Source: Hwanghaeella grinnelliae
Lineage (GTDB): Bacteria; Pseudomonadota; Alphaproteobacteria; UBA8366; Aestuariispiraceae
Assembly (NCBI RefSeq): GCF_004005845.1
Contig: NZ_SADE01000003.1
Location: 434,001-498,000, forward strand
Direction of reading: 5' to 3'
DNA length: 64,000 nt
Shown here: positions 9,389-18,803 of the stretch, piece after piece
How the letters are laid out: each line of letters begins with the position of its first letter
Numbering within the stretch: the stretch's first letter is position 1
Position numbers and translations under genes: made by a program
The notes under the pieces: model-generated
Database searches by the model: none
What the model saw: the letters and a program-made list of their open reading frames with translations, nothing else
What the model was told of the DNA's origin: nothing

Positions 9389-10552
9389 CTATTTCCTAAG
9401 AAGGAATTCACGGCCAACCTTGACGCGTGCCTCGCCGTTATAGTCGACAATGTCCGCCGTCGCATAGGTCTCGCGCCAAACATCGGGCAGGTAGCTGCCA
9501 CTGCCGACAATATCGATGGGCGTGTCGGCCAGGGCCATGACCTTGCATTTTTCAGGACCGAACCCACTCGACCCGACAATCTTCACATTGCCATAACCTT
9601 TCCGGTCCAGCGACTCGCGCATATGCCAAATCGCGGCGGCGGAAACGCCCGGCCCGATAAGATGGCGCAATTCGTCTTCGGTCCGATATCCGCGGATGGC
9701 CCGTGGCGCGTTGCGGTCAAGCACCGCATAGCTCCCCGCCGGGTCCAACCCTTCGCAAAAGCGCCCGCCGGGCGTGTCCAACCGAACCGCCAACTTGCCG
9801 CTTTCCGCCAAATCCGGGAACCGGTCGCAGACAGCCATTGAATCGGTGATCTCATGACCGAAGTAGTCGACCAATACGGTCAGGTTCTGATCAGGAAAAG
9901 TCTCGTGATACATTTCAGCCGCGCGCACGGTAGACCCAGCATATCCGATCAAGGCATGCGGCATCGTACCCAGACCTTTTTCCTGACCGAAATAATGGGA
10001 TGTGGCATCGGTCGCATTGCCAATGAACCCGATTGCGCCGCCTTTGCGCTTCGCCCGCGCCGACCCCACCGATGCGGCATAGGCCATCAGTTCCGCCATT
10101 TCGGTCCCGGCGCAATGGCGCGCATCCATCGCCAGGAAGGACACGTTCGGCAATTCCATGCACATGGAAAAGGCATTGTAGGCGGCAACACAGGCCGGGC
10201 CGATTTTTTGCAGCAACAACGTTTCCAGATCGACCAGATTGTAGAACGAGCCATGGACATACATCAGCGGCTCACCGGCGCCGACCCAGCGACCTTCGTC
10301 GTACATCACATCGATTTTGACTTCGAAACCGCGTTGTTCCGCGACCGACTTCAACCATTCGACCGCCAGACGCGGCGCGGCGACGACCGGTCGGCGCATG
10401 AAGATCGCATATGTGACCTTCGTGTCGCCGAACTTGCCGATCGTCTGTTTGGTCCGATTGAAATAAGCGTCGGTCCAGCGGCTCACGCCATCATCGGCCG
10501 CCGCCGACCGCTGCTCTTCATCCAACGGAACGCATTTTTGAGCGTCGGACAT
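9389..10552 (-). CDS. Nicotinate phosphoribosyltransferase-like enzyme
   Basis: A 387-residue member of the NAPRT/NAMPT family, which joins phosphoribosyl pyrophosphate to nicotinate (or a related base) in NAD salvage. Family features include an N-terminal DAYFNRTKQTI stretch, the AMDARHCAG and GFIGNATDATS segments, GTMPHALIGYAGS with the active-site region His, and a C-terminal KVGREFL. The upstream gene on this strand is the class II DAHP synthase, 75 nt away. The nadE gene is nearby but separated by the kinase. It could act on another nitrogenous base; nicotinate is the best guess. Confidence 0.85.
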   Translation of the reverse strand: MSDAQKCVPLDEEQRSAAADDGVSRWTDAYFNRTKQTIGKFGDTKVTYAIFMRRPVVAAPRLAVEWLKSVAEQRGFEVKIDVMYDEGRWVGAGEPLMYVHGSFYNLVDLETLLLQKIGPACVAAYNAFSMCMELPNVSFLAMDARHCAGTEMAELMAYAASVGSARAKRKGGAIGFIGNATDATSHYFGQEKGLGTMPHALIGYAGSTVRAAEMYHETFPDQNLTVLVDYFGHEITDSMAVCDRFPDLAESGKLAVRLDTPGGRFCEGLDPAGSYAVLDRNAPRAIRGYRTEDELRHLIGPGVSAAAIWHMRESLDRKGYGNVKIVGSSGFGPEKCKVMALADTPIDIVGSGSYLPDVWRETYATADIVDYNGEARVKVGREFLLRK

Positions 10553-10627
10553 GCCCCTCTCCCGGGATAGGTCTCGGCCTGATCTGAACGCAGTCTAGGC
10601 CGATAAAACGGATCGTTACGACGCCAG

Positions 10628-12010
10628 TTACGACGCTTGCGCCAATGCCCCGGCCGAACCCGACCGTTCCAGTTTCAGGGCCTCAGCCAGTTGGAACGCC
10701 AGTTCCAATGCCTGCGACGCGTTCAACCGCGGATCACAATGCGTATGGTACCGGTGCGACAAGTCTTCGTCTGAAATCGCCTGGGCGCCGCCAAGGCATT
10801 CCGTCACGTCCTGCCCGGTCATTTCGAAATGAACGCCGCCGGCATGAGTGCCTTCCGCTGCGTGGACTTCGAAGAAGGCTTTCACCTCAGCCAGGATCCG
10901 ATCGAAAGGACGGGTCTTGAAACCGCTCGGCGACTTGATCGTGTTGCCGTGCATGGGATCACAAGACCAGACGACCTTGCGGCCTTCCTTCTCCACGGCA
11001 CGGATCAGCGCGGGCAGATGCTGATGCACCTTGTCGTGTCCCATCCGGGCAATAAGGGTCAGGCGGCCCGGTTCGTTCGCCGGATTCAGCGTATCGATCA
11101 GGCGAAGAAGATCGTCCGGCGCAAGCGACGGTCCGCATTTCATCCCGATCGGATTTTTGACGCCGCGCAGGAACTCAACATGCGCGCCGTCCAACTGACG
11201 GGTCCGGTCGCCGATCCACACCATATGGGCGGAGCAATCGTACCAGTCGCCGCTCAAGCTGTCCTGACGGGTAAGCGCCTGTTCGTACCACAGCAACAAA
11301 GCTTCGTGGCTGGTGTAGAACTCCGTTTCCGCGATCTGCGGAACGAGTTCCGCCGTAAGGCCGCAAGCCGCCATGAAGTCGAGCGTTTCGGAAAGCCGGC
11401 CGGCCATTTCCTGATACCGGTCGCCCTGCTTGCTTCCCTTCACGAAGTCCAGGTTCCAACGCTGCACCTGATGTAGATCAGCGAAGCCACCCTGGGCGAA
11501 AGCGCGCAACAGATTGAGCGTCGCCGAGGCTTGGTTATAAGCGCTCAACATCCGGTTGGGATCAGGCACACGGGATGCTTCGGTGAAATCGATCCCGTTG
11601 ATGATATCACCGCGATAGCTGGGCAGTTCCACACCGTCGATGTTTTCCGTCGGCGCGGAACGCGGCTTGGCGAATTGGCCCGCCATGCGGCCGACTTTGA
11701 CGACCGGAAGCGACGCACCAAATGTCAGCACCACGGCCATCTGCAGCATGACTTTGAAAGTGTCACGGATGTTATTGGCGTGGAATTCCGCAAAACTTTC
11801 CGCGCAGTCGCCACCCTGAAGAAGAAAAGCATCGCCATTGGCGACCTTTGCCAAGTCTTCCTTCAAACGACGGGCTTCACCCGCAAAAACCAAGGGAGGA
11901 TAATTGGCCAGCGTCGCCTCGACGGTATCGAGCGTGCCCGAATTCGGATAATCCGGAACCTGCTGAATTTCTTTGTCGCGCCAAGTATTCGGGCTCCATG
12001 CGGCAACCAT
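10628..12010 (-). CDS. Class II 3-deoxy-7-phosphoheptulonate synthase
   Basis: Condenses phosphoenolpyruvate and erythrose 4-phosphate, the first step of the shikimate pathway to aromatic amino acids. The 460-residue protein has the type II signature: the N-terminal [16 protein letters not shown] near residue 65, [13 protein letters not shown], and CDPMHGNT with the metal-binding His. I chose the ATG giving MVAAWSP because GGAGG sits 8 nt upstream; an upstream TTG would add five residues. I looked for an aromatic leader peptide upstream and did not find a convincing one. Confidence 0.95.
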   Translation of the reverse strand: MVAAWSPNTWRDKEIQQVPDYPNSGTLDTVEATLANYPPLVFAGEARRLKEDLAKVANGDAFLLQGGDCAESFAEFHANNIRDTFKVMLQMAVVLTFGASLPVVKVGRMAGQFAKPRSAPTENIDGVELPSYRGDIINGIDFTEASRVPDPNRMLSAYNQASATLNLLRAFAQGGFADLHQVQRWNLDFVKGSKQGDRYQEMAGRLSETLDFMAACGLTAELVPQIAETEFYTSHEALLLWYEQALTRQDSLSGDWYDCSAHMVWIGDRTRQLDGAHVEFLRGVKNPIGMKCGPSLAPDDLLRLIDTLNPANEPGRLTLIARMGHDKVHQHLPALIRAVEKEGRKVVWSCDPMHGNTIKSPSGFKTRPFDRILAEVKAFFEVHAAEGTHAGGVHFEMTGQDVTECLGGAQAISDEDLSHRYHTHCDPRLNASQALELAFQLAEALKLERSGSAGALAQAS

Positions 12011-12386
12011 AGCCCTGTCCTCCAATTTGCAATTATTCCCGCCTTTTAGAGGCTGGGACCGGTTTCTATACGCGGATCAACACAGGTTTTCCACAGTAAA
12101 GGTCGGCTTTTGCGCCCTTTGTCGCCGGATTTCCATAACCCAACCGCCATATACTGGATATATCGCGCCGAGCCCGGGCACAAAGTTCATTCACAAAAAC
12201 TTATACGCCACACCGATCACGACAATAAGGGTAGCAGGCCTAACAGACTGGTCTAATACGCTCTACCTGAAAGCTTTTCCCGTGGATTTCACCAGCCGAG
12301 CCGCCTAATGTTTTTCAATAGGGAGACTACAAATCCAAACTGAAAAATCCGACGGCATATTGCTAACACGAACTGGGAGCATCTTT
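12011..12386. other. Divergent gap between DAHP synthase and solute-binding protein
   Basis: This 376-nt gap should carry the two divergent promoters. I see no gene, no known riboswitch and no tRNA. A minus-strand frame at about 12040-12145 has two scattered Trp codons but no attenuator-like stems. Confidence 0.35.
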
Positions 12387-14006
12387 ATGGACAAGACAAA
12401 ACTGAACGAACTGAGCAGGTTGGAACGACAGTTCCGGGCGGCGCAAATCGACCGCCGTTCTTTCATGATGGGGGCATTGGCCCTGGGTCTGACGGTTCCG
12501 GCCGCCAGCGCCATGGTGTCGAAGGCGAAAGCGGCGACACCGAAGAAGGGCGGCGTTTGGCGCCAGGGGCTAACAGGCGCCGGCACCGGCGACTCGCTGG
12601 ATCCCGCACAAATCCTCGATTCCTACATGATCAATGTCAGCTTCGGTCAGTTGCGCAACTGCCTCACCGAAATCGGGCCGGAAAACCAGCTTATTCCGGA
12701 ACTGGCATCCGGGTGGGAAGCCTCCGACGATGCTTCGCAATGGGTCTTCAAGATCCGCCAAGGCGTTGAATTCCACAATGGCAAGACGCTCGACTCGACA
12801 GACGTGGTCGAGTCCTTCCGTCATCACATGGGCGAAAACAGCAAGTCCGCCGCAAAGGGTATCATTGCTGCCATTCAGGACGTGAAAGCAGACGGCAAAG
12901 ATACGGTGGTCTTCACTCTGTCCGGCGGCAGCGCCGATTTCCCGTATCTTGTGAGTGACTATCACCTTGGCATTTGTCCGGCGAAGCCCGAGGGCGGCAT
13001 CGATTGGGAATCCGGCGTTGGGACGGGCGGTTATGCTCTGAAGTCCTTCGATCCGGGCGTCCGCACGGTAACCACGCGGAACCCGAACTACTGGAAGGAA
13101 GGCGCCGGACATTTCGACGAAATCGTCACACTCTTCATCTCCGATGTCGGCGCCCGTACCAGCGCCCTTCTGACCGGTGAGATTGACGGCATGCAAAACG
13201 TCGATCTGAAGACGATGGGCCGGATGAAGAAAATGCCGAACGTGGTTGCCTTCCCAACTACAGGCAATCAGCACATCACCCTGCCGATGCTGTCCAAGTC
13301 GGCACCCTTCGACAATGTCGACCTGCAATTGGCGCTTAAATACGCCATCGACCGGGAAGAATGGTTGCAGAAAATTCTGCAGGGATACGGTGAAGTCGGA
13401 AACGATTTCCCGATCGGTCCCGTCAATCAGTACCGCGCAACGGAAGAAGAAATTCCGCAACGCGGCTACGATGCGGACAAAGCGAAGTTCCACCTGAAGA
13501 AAGCCGGATACGACAGCATCGATCTGAAACTGTCCATGGCCGCGACCGCCTTTGAAGGCGCAGTTGATGCGGGTCAGCTTTATTCCGAAACCGCCAAGAA
13601 AGCGGGGATCAATATTTCGATCACGCGCGAAGCGGATGATGGATACTGGTCCAATGTCTGGCTCAAAAAACCCTGGTGCGCCAGTTACTGGGGCGGCCGC
13701 CCGACGGAAGACTGGATGTTCAGCCAAGTCTATGCGTCCGGTGCGGAGTGGAACGAAAGCCAATTCGACAACGAGCGCTTCATGAAGCTGTTGATCGAAG
13801 GCCGCGCAGAATTGGATCCGGCGAGGCGGCGTGAGATCTATGTGGATATGCAGCGCATCGTCCACGATGAATGCGGTTGCGTCATCCCGATGTTCTCTGC
13901 GTTTACCCAGGCGGTTTCCGCCAAGACCGGCCTGCCGGAAAACATCGCCAGTAACTGGGGCTTCGACGGAGAAAAAGCCGGCGAGCGCTGGTGGTACAAA
14001 GAATAG
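12387..14006 (+). CDS. ABC transporter family 5 solute-binding protein, Tat-exported
   Basis: A 539-residue periplasmic binding protein of the peptide/nickel/opine (DppA-OppA, SBP_bac_5) class. The N-terminus has a twin-arginine motif (DRRSFMMGALALG) and a hydrophobic stretch ending near AKAATPKKGG. The body shows typical blocks such as LIPELASGWEASDD, WVFKIRQGVEFHNGK and LKYAIDREEWLQKIL. I chose the ATG at 12387, preceded by GGGAG, over a TTG 27 nt upstream. No permease or ATPase gene is adjacent, so its transporter lies elsewhere. It is next to the demethylation locus and may supply its substrate, but it is convergent with it and has no matching operator that I can see. Confidence 0.9.
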   Translation: MDKTKLNELSRLERQFRAAQIDRRSFMMGALALGLTVPAASAMVSKAKAATPKKGGVWRQGLTGAGTGDSLDPAQILDSYMINVSFGQLRNCLTEIGPENQLIPELASGWEASDDASQWVFKIRQGVEFHNGKTLDSTDVVESFRHHMGENSKSAAKGIIAAIQDVKADGKDTVVFTLSGGSADFPYLVSDYHLGICPAKPEGGIDWESGVGTGGYALKSFDPGVRTVTTRNPNYWKEGAGHFDEIVTLFISDVGARTSALLTGEIDGMQNVDLKTMGRMKKMPNVVAFPTTGNQHITLPMLSKSAPFDNVDLQLALKYAIDREEWLQKILQGYGEVGNDFPIGPVNQYRATEEEIPQRGYDADKAKFHLKKAGYDSIDLKLSMAATAFEGAVDAGQLYSETAKKAGINISITREADDGYWSNVWLKKPWCASYWGGRPTEDWMFSQVYASGAEWNESQFDNERFMKLLIEGRAELDPARRREIYVDMQRIVHDECGCVIPMFSAFTQAVSAKTGLPENIASNWGFDGEKAGERWWYKE

Positions 14007-14040
14007 GACTTCTCCGCCCCAAAGGCGGCTATCGATATGG

Positions 14041-14070
14041 AAAAGCCCGGCGGTTGCGCCGGGCTTTTTC
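14041..14070. terminator. Rho-independent terminator between convergent genes
   Basis: An AAAAGCCCGGCG/CGCCGGGCTTTTT stem-loop ends in a T-run. It lies 35 nt after the solute-binding protein gene and 26 nt after the stop of the oppositely oriented flavoprotein gene, so it probably serves both. Confidence 0.9.
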
Positions 14071-14095
14071 TTTGGCCATCAACTGGCCGGGGCAC

Positions 14096-16213
14096 TCAAT
14101 CCACCATGGCGGCAATCATTGCATTCCCATTGCGTTCCGGCGGCGTATGAAAGGCGCCGTCACGTTTGAAGGTCAGAAATTTGGGGCCGTCCATCGCTTC
14201 CGCTGTTGCACGACCGTAAAAAACCGCATGCGCGATCGCGCCGGGCGATAGGGCATCGCCGGTACGCTCCACCGTCCGGATCCCGGCATCCCCCCAGTCC
14301 GCCGTGCGTTCCATCAAGGCGTCATGAAGGTCGCTGTTCTGTCGTCGCAGCCCCACGATCACCAGGGACTTGCACGGCAGTTGCGTTTCACGATCGGTCA
14401 ACATATCGGCAACCGTCGCTGTCGCCCCGTCGAAACCATTGACCCGTTCCAGCGTGCGGATCGGGACACCCAAGTCATGCAGGCGCTGGTGGACAAAAAT
14501 TTGTTCGTTGGCATTGATCGTCCAGGCGGAAGCCCCGCCCGCCGGGCTGACATAGGTTACAGCCTGGCCGCTCAACGCGATCTTTTCCGCCAAAACACCG
14601 CCCATGACATGGAAGTCGCAGTCCAGCACGATCACCGGGCCCTCGGGTTTAGCGCCGGCTGCCAAGTCGCTGGGGGTATAGACGTTAGGGTGGTCCAGTT
14701 CCTCACCCGCAATTTCCATTTTTGTGAACAGGGCCGGCGTCCAAGTCGCGCCGGTCGCCAGCACCACACGTTCAAAGCCGAATTCGAGGATTTGTTCCGC
14801 ATCCAACGCGCTTTCGGAATAGAGTTCCACATTCGGCATGACCTTAAGCTGGCCCAAACGATAGTCGATCACCCGGCGCCAGGCGGATAAGCCCGGCAGC
14901 CCAGATTCGAACAGGACCCGCCCGCCCATTTCCGACCCGGCATCGGCGATCGCGACATCATAGCCCCGCCGGCCGAGCGTCAATGCGCATTCCAACCCCG
15001 CCGGCCCGCCGCCGACGATCAGAACCCGGTCCGTGGACCCGGCCGGCTTCACTTTTTCCGGATGCCAACCTCGGCGCCACTCTTCGCCGAAGCTGGGATT
15101 TTGCGTGCAACGTACAAGGACGCCTTCATGCCAACTGGCGATGCACATATTGCAGCCGATGCACTCCCGGATCTCGTCCTCGCGTCCCTCCCGAATCTTG
15201 TTCGGCAGAAAGGGGTCAGCAATGGACGGGCGCGCCGCACCGATGAAGTCCAACACACCGCGGCGAACCTGGGAGACCATGGTGTCCGGCGATGTGAAAC
15301 GACCCACACCAACGACCGGCTTGTCCGTACAGCTTTTCACAAAACCGGCCATCCGCTCGTGGGATGCTTCCGGCACGAAGCGGGACGGTCCGCAATCGGT
15401 CGGACTGGAGTCCATCTTTACATCGAACAGATCCGTATAGGGGCTCAACAGGCTGACTGCTTCATGGGCCTCGGTTTCCATCACCGTGCCGGGCCGTGTC
15501 AGCAATTCCTCAAGGCTGATGCGCAAAGCCACGGCAATGCCGTCGCCGACCGCGTCCCGCGTGGCTTCCAACATTTCGCGGATGATACGGACACGGTTTT
15601 CCATCGACCCGCCATAGCCGTCCGTGCGCTCGTTATAGTCCGGCAGCATGAATTCGTGCGGCAGATACCCCATGCCGGCATAGACATAGATAATGTCGAA
15701 ACCGGCTTGCTTCGCGCGCTTCGCGGCCGCGGCCTGCCAGTGGACGAGATCCTTGAGGTCGGCCGCATCCATCGCCCGGGGCCGGCCGGGAGACATGAAA
15801 ACGGAATGGTTGGAAGACCACCCCTTGCCGGACGGCGTCAGCGCCGGCAGGCGTGTTTGACGGTTCAGGACCCCACCCCCGCCATGGAAAAGTTCGACCC
15901 CGGCGAGTGCGCCATGTTCATGCACGGCGTCCGTCATCAAGGCATGGGCACGGATGTCGTCGTCGTCCCACATTGTCGCGAATGGCAACGGTGCGTCGTC
16001 ACATGACGGATGGATTGAACACGCGCCCGTGCAGATCACCCCCCAGCCGCCCTCTGCCTTGACGGCCCGAAGGCCCGCCCGCACCCTGGGGCTGGCATTT
16101 GTCGCGCCGCTTGCGTGGGGAACCTGATAGAACCGGTTTGGCGCCGTCACCGGACCGATCGCAACCGGTTCGAAAAGGGTTTTGAACCGGGCATCGCAAT
16201 GGTCGATTGTCAT
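14096..16213 (-). CDS. Trimethylamine dehydrogenase-family iron-sulfur flavoprotein
   Basis: A 705-residue protein with an N-terminal old-yellow-enzyme-like FMN barrel and a [4Fe-4S] Cys motif (CIGCNMC followed by RC, about residues 345-365). The C-terminal part is FAD/NAD(P)-binding (VLIVGGGPAGLE). It matches the trimethylamine/dimethylamine dehydrogenase plan closely (NRFYQVPH, RAVKAEGGW, ARPSIADPFLP, RRGWHPEK). Such enzymes oxidatively remove methyl groups from tertiary amines. Two hallmark TMADH residues are changed: the flavin-linking Cys (YQVPHC) is Ala here, and the substrate-bowl Tyr (EYCSI) is Ala. FMN is therefore probably not covalently bound and the substrate is probably not trimethylamine. 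The ATG at 16213 has GGAG 10 nt upstream. It is divergent from a TetR regulator with a palindromic operator between them. Related families include N-methylproline demethylases. Confidence 0.88.
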   Translation of the reverse strand: MTIDHCDARFKTLFEPVAIGPVTAPNRFYQVPHASGATNASPRVRAGLRAVKAEGGWGVICTGACSIHPSCDDAPLPFATMWDDDDIRAHALMTDAVHEHGALAGVELFHGGGGVLNRQTRLPALTPSGKGWSSNHSVFMSPGRPRAMDAADLKDLVHWQAAAAKRAKQAGFDIIYVYAGMGYLPHEFMLPDYNERTDGYGGSMENRVRIIREMLEATRDAVGDGIAVALRISLEELLTRPGTVMETEAHEAVSLLSPYTDLFDVKMDSSPTDCGPSRFVPEASHERMAGFVKSCTDKPVVGVGRFTSPDTMVSQVRRGVLDFIGAARPSIADPFLPNKIREGREDEIRECIGCNMCIASWHEGVLVRCTQNPSFGEEWRRGWHPEKVKPAGSTDRVLIVGGGPAGLECALTLGRRGYDVAIADAGSEMGGRVLFESGLPGLSAWRRVIDYRLGQLKVMPNVELYSESALDAEQILEFGFERVVLATGATWTPALFTKMEIAGEELDHPNVYTPSDLAAGAKPEGPVIVLDCDFHVMGGVLAEKIALSGQAVTYVSPAGGASAWTINANEQIFVHQRLHDLGVPIRTLERVNGFDGATATVADMLTDRETQLPCKSLVIVGLRRQNSDLHDALMERTADWGDAGIRTVERTGDALSPGAIAHAVFYGRATAEAMDGPKFLTFKRDGAFHTPPERNGNAMIAAMVD

Positions 16214-16258
16214 GAGGATCACACTCCGGATCAGGAACGGGATTTTTGGCAACTCAGG

Positions 16259-16282
16259 TTTATTGAACAAATGTACAGTATC
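16259..16282. promoter_or_regulatory. Palindromic operator, copy 1
   Basis: A 24-bp imperfect palindrome containing TTATTGAACA and TGTACAGTA half-sites. It lies 45 nt before the flavoprotein start and 41 nt before the regulator start. A near-identical element stands ahead of the MttB-like gene (17024-17047). The half-site TTGAACA resembles the TTGAAC core known for BetI-type operators. Confidence 0.7.
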
Positions 16283-16323
16283 ACGGGCATATTCGGCCCG
16301 CCAACTGAAAACAGGTAAAGAAA

Positions 16324-16956
16324 ATGACCCAGAAAGTGGCCACCGAAACGCAGGCCGGGCGCCGCCTTTCGCCGGAGCGGCGCCGTCACGAGATCATCCA
16401 GGGAACGATAAAAGCCCTGGCGGATCACGGCCCACAAAAATGCAGTTTGCGCCAGGTCGCCCGTGACATGGGCATCGCGCCCAGTCTGCTGACCTATTTC
16501 TTCAACAGCTGGGCGGAGCTGTTGTTGGAGACCTATCGTTGGCTCGCGGATATGACCGAGAAGGACTATAGCGACTTGGCTGGCCGGCTGGGGCCGGACC
16601 CCAAACAGAATTTGCAGGATTATCTCGACCTCTACTTCTCGGACAAATGGACATCTGACGACATTGCGGGCGCCTATATCTCTTTCTGGGCACTCTCCCG
16701 CGGCGAAGTGGATCTAAAAACCGAAATGCTCGCGTTCTCCGAAAAAGAACGCGCACGCACACGTCCTTTTCTGGAGGCCTATTTGACCTCGCGCGGCATC
16801 ACGGAAAACATCGATGCATTGAACGAGGCGTTCTGCGTTATGCTATCCGGTATTTGGTACGAAAACGCCGTGAACCCACTCGCCATGCCCCGTGAAAAGG
16901 GGCTGAAAAATGCTTGGACGTTTCTGAACGCAGTTGCGCCCGCCGATACCTGTTAA
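16324..16956 (+). CDS. TetR-family regulator, BetI-like
   Basis: A 210-residue one-component regulator. The N-terminal helix-turn-helix (about 20-65) includes RRHEIIQGTIKALADHG, SLRQVARDMGIAPSLLTYFF and a following TetR helix. The C-terminal ligand domain has the BetI-like pattern of a WALSRGEVD segment and a C-terminal EAFCVMLSGIWYE. It lies between the two catabolic genes and two matching operators. The simplest reading is that it represses itself, the flavoprotein and the methyltransferase until a methylated amine or its product is present. The ligand is not known. Confidence 0.88.
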   Translation: MTQKVATETQAGRRLSPERRRHEIIQGTIKALADHGPQKCSLRQVARDMGIAPSLLTYFFNSWAELLLETYRWLADMTEKDYSDLAGRLGPDPKQNLQDYLDLYFSDKWTSDDIAGAYISFWALSRGEVDLKTEMLAFSEKERARTRPFLEAYLTSRGITENIDALNEAFCVMLSGIWYENAVNPLAMPREKGLKNAWTFLNAVAPADTC

Positions 16957-17023
16957 GCCAAGCCCACTAGCTGAACTTTTCCGCGGGCCCCCACCGCCCT
17001 TATCCAATTGCTGAATTCGAGCA

Positions 17024-17047
17024 CTTATTGTACAGTTGTTCAGTAAG
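17024..17047. promoter_or_regulatory. Palindromic operator, copy 2
   Basis: A 24-bp palindrome with outer arms CTTA and TAAG, in which 18 of 24 positions agree with its own reverse complement. It aligns base for base with copy 1 at most positions, sharing the TTATTG, ACA, TTGT and CAGTA-like blocks. It ends 22 nt before the chosen GTG of the methyltransferase gene, a position suited to repression. Confidence 0.7.
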
Positions 17048-17069
17048 GAAGTGCTATGAGGATACGACG

Positions 17070-18611
17070 GTGAGAAAGAGACAGTCGAACAGGCGGAATA
17101 GAAGCGACCGACCGGTCCGCGTCGCCGGGTCGATCACACAAAGCGCATGGTCGCCGGTAACCTACGCCACACCGCCGACAGCCTTCCTCAGCGCGGATGC
17201 GGTTGAGGCGATCCACGACACCGCGCTGCATATCCTTGAAGAAATCGGTATGAAAGTGCTGAGCACCGATGCGCGAACCCGATTCAAGGCCGCCGGATTC
17301 ACGGTGAACGACTCCACTGAAATGGTGCGTTTCGACCGCCAAGGGATCGAACAGGCAATCGCAACCGCCCCGTCATCCTTCCCCCTTCACGCCCGCAACC
17401 CGGAACGGAACCTCGAAATCGGCGGCAACAATGCTGTCTTTTCGGCCACCGGCGGCCCGGTCTATTGCATGGATCTGGAAAATGGCCGACGCCGCGGCAC
17501 CTATGACGAGATGTGCAACTTCATCCGATTGGTGCAAAGCCTGAACATCCTGCATCAAGAGGGCGGCGGCGGGTTCGAGGCATTGGACCTACCCGCGGAA
17601 ACGCGTCATTTGGACCTGCTCTATGCACAAGCCACCTTGTTGGACAAAAACTGGATGCCCTGGAACATCGGGGCACGGCAGACCATGGATTGCCTGGAAA
17701 TGGCCGCCATCATGCTGGAGACGGACCTTGAGGGCCTTCGGGAAAAACCGATCTTCACCGGCGTGATCAACACCAATTCCCCCCTGCAATTGGATATTCC
17801 GATGGCGGAGGGATTGATCACTTTGGCCGAGTACGGCCAAGCGGCTGTCATCACGCCCTTCACCCTGTCGGGCGCGATGGCGCCCGTCACCCTGGCCGGG
17901 GCGCTCGCCCAACAACATGCCGAAGCCATGGCCAGCATCGCCTTGACGCAGATCGTCCGGCCCGGCGCGCCGGTCGTCTATGGTGGGTTCACGTCGAACG
18001 TGGATATGAAGACAGGCTCACCGGCTTTCGGGACTCCGGAATATGTTCAGGCCGCGCAGGCCTCCGGCCAATTGGCGCGCCACCTGAATCTGCCGTTCCG
18101 GTCCAGTAACGTGACCACCGCGAACACGAGCGATGCGCAGGCTGCCTATGAAAGCATGATGTCGCTTTGGGGCGCGATGAGCGGCGGCGCCAATCTGATC
18201 ATGCATGCAGCCGGATGGCTCGGTGGCGGTCTGACAGCATCCTTCGAGAAACTGATCCTGGACGCCGAGATGCTGCAAATGATGGCGGCCTATAACAAAC
18301 CAATGGAAGTTGACCGGGAAGCCCTGGCGATGGACGCGGTGCGCGATGTCGGTCCGGCGGGCCACTATTTCGGCACGGCGCATACTTTGGCCCGCTACGA
18401 GTCCGCCTTCTATTCGCCGCTGGTGTCGAACTGGGACAATTTCGATGCTTGGCAGCAGGCCGGCTCGACAACGGCGGAGCAAAGGGCAAATACGATTTGG
18501 AAGCAGTTGCTCGCCGAATACGAACAACCCCCTATCGATCCCGGCCTGGATGAAGCATTGCGGGCCTATCGGGACAGGCGGAAGATCGAAATCCCCGGTC
18601 GCACGGCCTGA
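17070..18611 (+). CDS. MttB-superfamily (trimethylamine methyltransferase-like) protein
   Basis: A 513-residue member of COG5598, enzymes that move a methyl group from a methylated amine to a corrinoid protein. It reads through without an in-frame amber codon, so it belongs to the non-pyrrolysine branch, whose characterised members (such as MtgB) use quaternary amines including glycine betaine. The family barrel is recognisable from blocks such as LHILEEIGMKVLS, FSATGGPVYCMD and VYGGFTSNVDMKTG. I chose the GTG at 17070 because GAGGA lies 7 nt upstream; an upstream TTG at 17028 lies inside the operator. No corrinoid protein gene is adjacent, which is odd for this family. Confidence 0.87.
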   Translation: MRKRQSNRRNRSDRPVRVAGSITQSAWSPVTYATPPTAFLSADAVEAIHDTALHILEEIGMKVLSTDARTRFKAAGFTVNDSTEMVRFDRQGIEQAIATAPSSFPLHARNPERNLEIGGNNAVFSATGGPVYCMDLENGRRRGTYDEMCNFIRLVQSLNILHQEGGGGFEALDLPAETRHLDLLYAQATLLDKNWMPWNIGARQTMDCLEMAAIMLETDLEGLREKPIFTGVINTNSPLQLDIPMAEGLITLAEYGQAAVITPFTLSGAMAPVTLAGALAQQHAEAMASIALTQIVRPGAPVVYGGFTSNVDMKTGSPAFGTPEYVQAAQASGQLARHLNLPFRSSNVTTANTSDAQAAYESMMSLWGAMSGGANLIMHAAGWLGGGLTASFEKLILDAEMLQMMAAYNKPMEVDREALAMDAVRDVGPAGHYFGTAHTLARYESAFYSPLVSNWDNFDAWQQAGSTTAEQRANTIWKQLLAEYEQPPIDPGLDEALRAYRDRRKIEIPGRTA

Positions 18612-18803
18612 CCTAATCTCGGCTTACTTCCGCATTGTCAAAAACAAGGTTGCCCGCGTCCCTCTGTCCCCTGGACCGCGCCCGTCGGTCCCGGCATAGT
18701 GCGCCCGCTTGATACGGACCGCCTGGGAAACCATCTTGGGGGAACCATCGTACAGGATGGAAGAACCGTTCAGGTTCCATTGCCCATGTTCCAGGAGGGA
18801 CCC

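Noticed and set aside
12011-12170. Possible aromatic amino acid leader peptide before DAHP synthase
   Set aside because: The only candidate frame has two scattered Trp codons, lies close to the start and is not backed by alternative stems.
12570-13865. Minus-strand open frame of 431 codons opposite the binding protein
   Set aside because: It is an antisense shadow; the plus strand encodes a full family 5 binding protein.
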